A stretch of DNA of 34,315 nt from CAYJHC01 sp964370035 (GTDB lineage Bacteria > Bacillota > Clostridia > Peptostreptococcales > Anaerovoracaceae). Shown here one piece after another: positions 32,524-34,315 of the stretch. How positions within the stretch are numbered: the first letter of the stretch is position 1; each line of letters starts with the position of its first letter. The notes under the pieces were generated by a model. That model searched no databases and was not told the origin of the DNA. It saw nothing but the letters and a program-made list of their open reading frames with translations. The stretch lies in the NCBI GenBank assembly GCA_964370035.1, contig CAYJGT010000010.1:1-34315 (forward strand), in the 5' to 3' direction. Both the position numbers and the translations under genes were made by a program.

Positions 32524-34242
32524 TTATACGTCTTCTTCAATCTCTATATCAAGTCCTAATTTTTTCCCCATTGTCTTTAAATCATCATTAACTTCTATAT
32601 CTTTTATACCTTTCTTAGAATTACAAATAGACATTGCTTTTTTCTCCTGCGTATGTTTGAAAAATAATCTCTCCAACAATTCCTTGTACTTTTTTATTAA
32701 TGGCTCTGCTACCTGCCTTTTTTCATCCGAAACTTTTAATATAAATTCATTTCTTGTAATTTCCGATATGGTCACACCCATAGAAACTATCATTTGAAAG
32801 CTAGGTTCCTCGCTAGCTGCATCATGTGAAATTTGCTTCCAAATATCTTTAATCCTGTTAGAAGAAGTCTCCATATTATGGTCGAGTGAATCATTACCAT
32901 ATACTTCAGAAATTTCATCGTTCTCCCCACTCTCTTCCGATAGTGTTTTTAGTAATCTTTCGACTGTCTCATCTTCAGAACCACTTTGCATTTCGCCTTT
33001 ATTATCTACTTCAACAAATTCATGCCGAATATTTTTCTTTTCATAATTAAATTTTTTATTATCTTCTATATCGCTTTCCCTTTGTTTAACCCTAGAATTT
33101 CCTATCATATCTTTCTCTGATGCTGAGTTATCAAAGTCATTTTCAAATTTAAAATTCTCTGCCTTTTTGCTACATAATTTAACAAAAGCCATTTCCAATA
33201 AAATTCTAGGTTGGCTTGAACTTTTTGACATTTGAATAGTTTCAGATAATATTTCTATTCCAGCTCCAATATCTTCCATACCAATAGTTTTTGATTGTTC
33301 CCTTAATCTTGAAATATTTTCAACAGACATATTCAGCGTTTCTTCTGGCGAAGAAATGTATTTTATCAACATAAGATTTCTAAAATGTTGTAACCAACTT
33401 GATAGAATTTGCTTTGGATCTTTACCCTCTGAAAGTATTTCATCGATTTGCATAATTCCATCTGGAATGCTATTATTTAAACTAGCTTCTGTTAATCTAA
33501 TAAATTCTTCACTATCTACCGTGCCAATTGCTTCTAAAACATTGCTCCTATTTATATTTTTTTCTCCAGTCGAAATACATTGGTCTAACAAAGTTAACCC
33601 ATCTCTAACCGAACCATCCGCATTAGCAACAATTAGCCTTAATGCATTTTCTTCAACAATTACTCCTTGGTCTTTGCAAATTTTCTCCATGCTATTAAAT
33701 AATTCTTTTTCCGGCACCCTTCTAAAATCCAGCCTTAAACATCTAGATAGAACTGTAGCCGGGAGTCTATGTGGTTCAGTTGTTGCTAAAATGAATACAA
33801 CATATGCTGGGGGTTCTTCTAGGGTTTTCAAAAAAGCATTAAACGCCGAATTGGATAGCATATGAACCTCATCAATAATGTATATTTTTTTTCTTCCTAC
33901 TGCTGGTGGGTATTTAATACTCTCCCTTATTTCTCGTATGTCATTTACACCAGTGTGCGAAGCAGCATCTATTTCCACAATATCTAGAAAAGTTCCTTCT
34001 TTTATTGAATTACAATTAATACAAGCCCCACATGGTTTTTCTTCATCATCTAAACAATTTATACCCTTTGCAAGAAGTCTTGCAGTGCTTGTTTTTCCTG
34101 TGCCCCTAGTTCCACAAAACAAATAGGCATGATGCACTTTATCCTTTAGTATTTGATTTTTTAATATTTTAACTACATGTTTTTGGCCTAGCATCTCGTT
34201 AAAAGTTTCTGGCCTGTACGCACGGTATAATACTTTGTACAT
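32524..34242 (-). CDS. dnaX: DNA polymerase III subunit gamma/tau
   Basis: The 572-residue clamp-loader ATPase has Walker A FCGTRGTGKTS, a zinc module CLDDEEKPCGACINCNSI, IDEVHMLSNSAFNAFLKTLEEPP (Walker B), and the sensor segment LATTEPHRLPATVLSRC. Domain III (about 245-360) follows. Residues from about 365 to 470 are a charged, probably disordered linker, then a C-terminal domain (about 480-572) where tau contacts the polymerase. It loads the sliding clamp at the replication fork. ATG at 34242 has AGGAGGG upstream. It follows the SRP RNA, an order common in Firmicutes, and leads into ybaB and recR. I found no convincing programmed frameshift signal. Confidence 0.96.
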   Translation of the reverse strand: MYKVLYRAYRPETFNEMLGQKHVVKILKNQILKDKVHHAYLFCGTRGTGKTSTARLLAKGINCLDDEEKPCGACINCNSIKEGTFLDIVEIDAASHTGVNDIREIRESIKYPPAVGRKKIYIIDEVHMLSNSAFNAFLKTLEEPPAYVVFILATTEPHRLPATVLSRCLRLDFRRVPEKELFNSMEKICKDQGVIVEENALRLIVANADGSVRDGLTLLDQCISTGEKNINRSNVLEAIGTVDSEEFIRLTEASLNNSIPDGIMQIDEILSEGKDPKQILSSWLQHFRNLMLIKYISSPEETLNMSVENISRLREQSKTIGMEDIGAGIEILSETIQMSKSSSQPRILLEMAFVKLCSKKAENFKFENDFDNSASEKDMIGNSRVKQRESDIEDNKKFNYEKKNIRHEFVEVDNKGEMQSGSEDETVERLLKTLSEESGENDEISEVYGNDSLDHNMETSSNRIKDIWKQISHDAASEEPSFQMIVSMGVTISEITRNEFILKVSDEKRQVAEPLIKKYKELLERLFFKHTQEKKAMSICNSKKGIKDIEVNDDLKTMGKKLGLDIEIEEDV

Positions 34243-34294
34243 TTACCCTCCTAATTCACAAAAAAGTAGATTGTCTCTGATAGCTCCATTGATT

Positions 34295-34315
34295 AAAAAA
34301 GGCTTATCTGCGGCA
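34295..34315 (-). ncRNA. ffs: SRP RNA (4.5S/6S-type), 3' end only (partial)
   Basis: At the right edge, the minus strand reads TGCCGCAGATAAGCC followed by six T. Many bacterial SRP RNAs end with GGTGCCGCAGGGTAGCC-like sequence, and the SRP RNA gene often precedes dnaX in Firmicutes. Only about 15 bases of the RNA plus the U-tail are visible, so this is a short-match call. Confidence 0.55.

Noticed and set aside
32600..32680. A-rich run preceded by AGGAG in dnaX as a programmed frameshift site
   Set aside because: The codons are GAG AAA AAA GCA, which is not an A AAA AAG slippery heptamer in frame. It lies close to the C terminus and no downstream structure is evident.
1..34315. CRISPR arrays, phage genes, insertion sequences, complete tRNA genes
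   Set aside because: No regularly spaced repeats, transposase, phage proteins or cloverleaf-like sequences were seen on either strand.

Overview
The window looks like chromosomal backbone of a low-G+C clostridial Firmicute. It is AT-rich, and genes carry AGGAGG-type ribosome sites with ATG, GTG and TTG starts. The gene set is clostridial: CarD/YacL/IspD/IspF, GreA-LysS, DnaX-YbaB-RecR, an extra EF-G-like GTPase, a probable ornithine racemase and a CxxC-rich C_GCAxxG_C_C protein. I see no phage, insertion sequence, CRISPR array or complete tRNA/rRNA gene. Genus-level placement is not possible from this sequence alone; the racemase and the amino-acid permease would fit an amino-acid fermenter.

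Layout. 1-3135 (minus): 5' tip of proS, a fused ispDF, a YacL-type PIN/TRAM membrane protein and CarD, the latter behind a clear sigma-A promoter. 3384-6948 (plus, divergent): OmpR-type regulator, histidine kinase and RadA, closed by a terminator. 7288-10929 (minus): MATE exporter, then an EF-G-like GTPase. 11372-12007 (plus): DJ-1/PfpI protein. 12172-13082 (minus): two halves of a gate-domain transporter. 13272-18328 (minus): acyl-CoA synthetase-like ligase, racemase, greA and lysS, transcribed in that order. 18412-21886 (minus): glutamate-1-semialdehyde-aminomutase-like protein, two-domain class II aldolase and a C_GCAxxG_C_C protein. 21952-26596 (minus): DUF3048/YerB-like membrane protein, an FHA-FtsW/RodA fusion and a class B PBP. 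26966-28132 (plus): cation diffusion facilitator. 28507-30854 (minus): small duplicated-domain protein and an APC permease. 31522-34315 (minus): 3' end of the SRP RNA, dnaX, ybaB, recR and a strong terminator.

Most genes are housekeeping. The most unusual stretch is 18412-21886. The aminomutase-like protein has Asp where the PLP-binding Lys should be, an Arg in the phosphate-binding loop and a long charged tail. Its neighbour is an aldolase whose C-terminal domain has its metal ligands but whose N-terminal half looks like a degenerate copy. A cysteine-rich putative redox protein follows. These could form an uncharacterised module, but its function cannot be read from sequence.

Other points of interest: the IspD-IspF and FHA-FtsW fusions, a two-copy dispersed palindromic repeat (6991-7051 and 11213-11258), a rearranged radA-carD cluster without disA, a palindrome inside the EF-G-like promoter, and a branched-hairpin candidate in the 667-bp gap before the permease.
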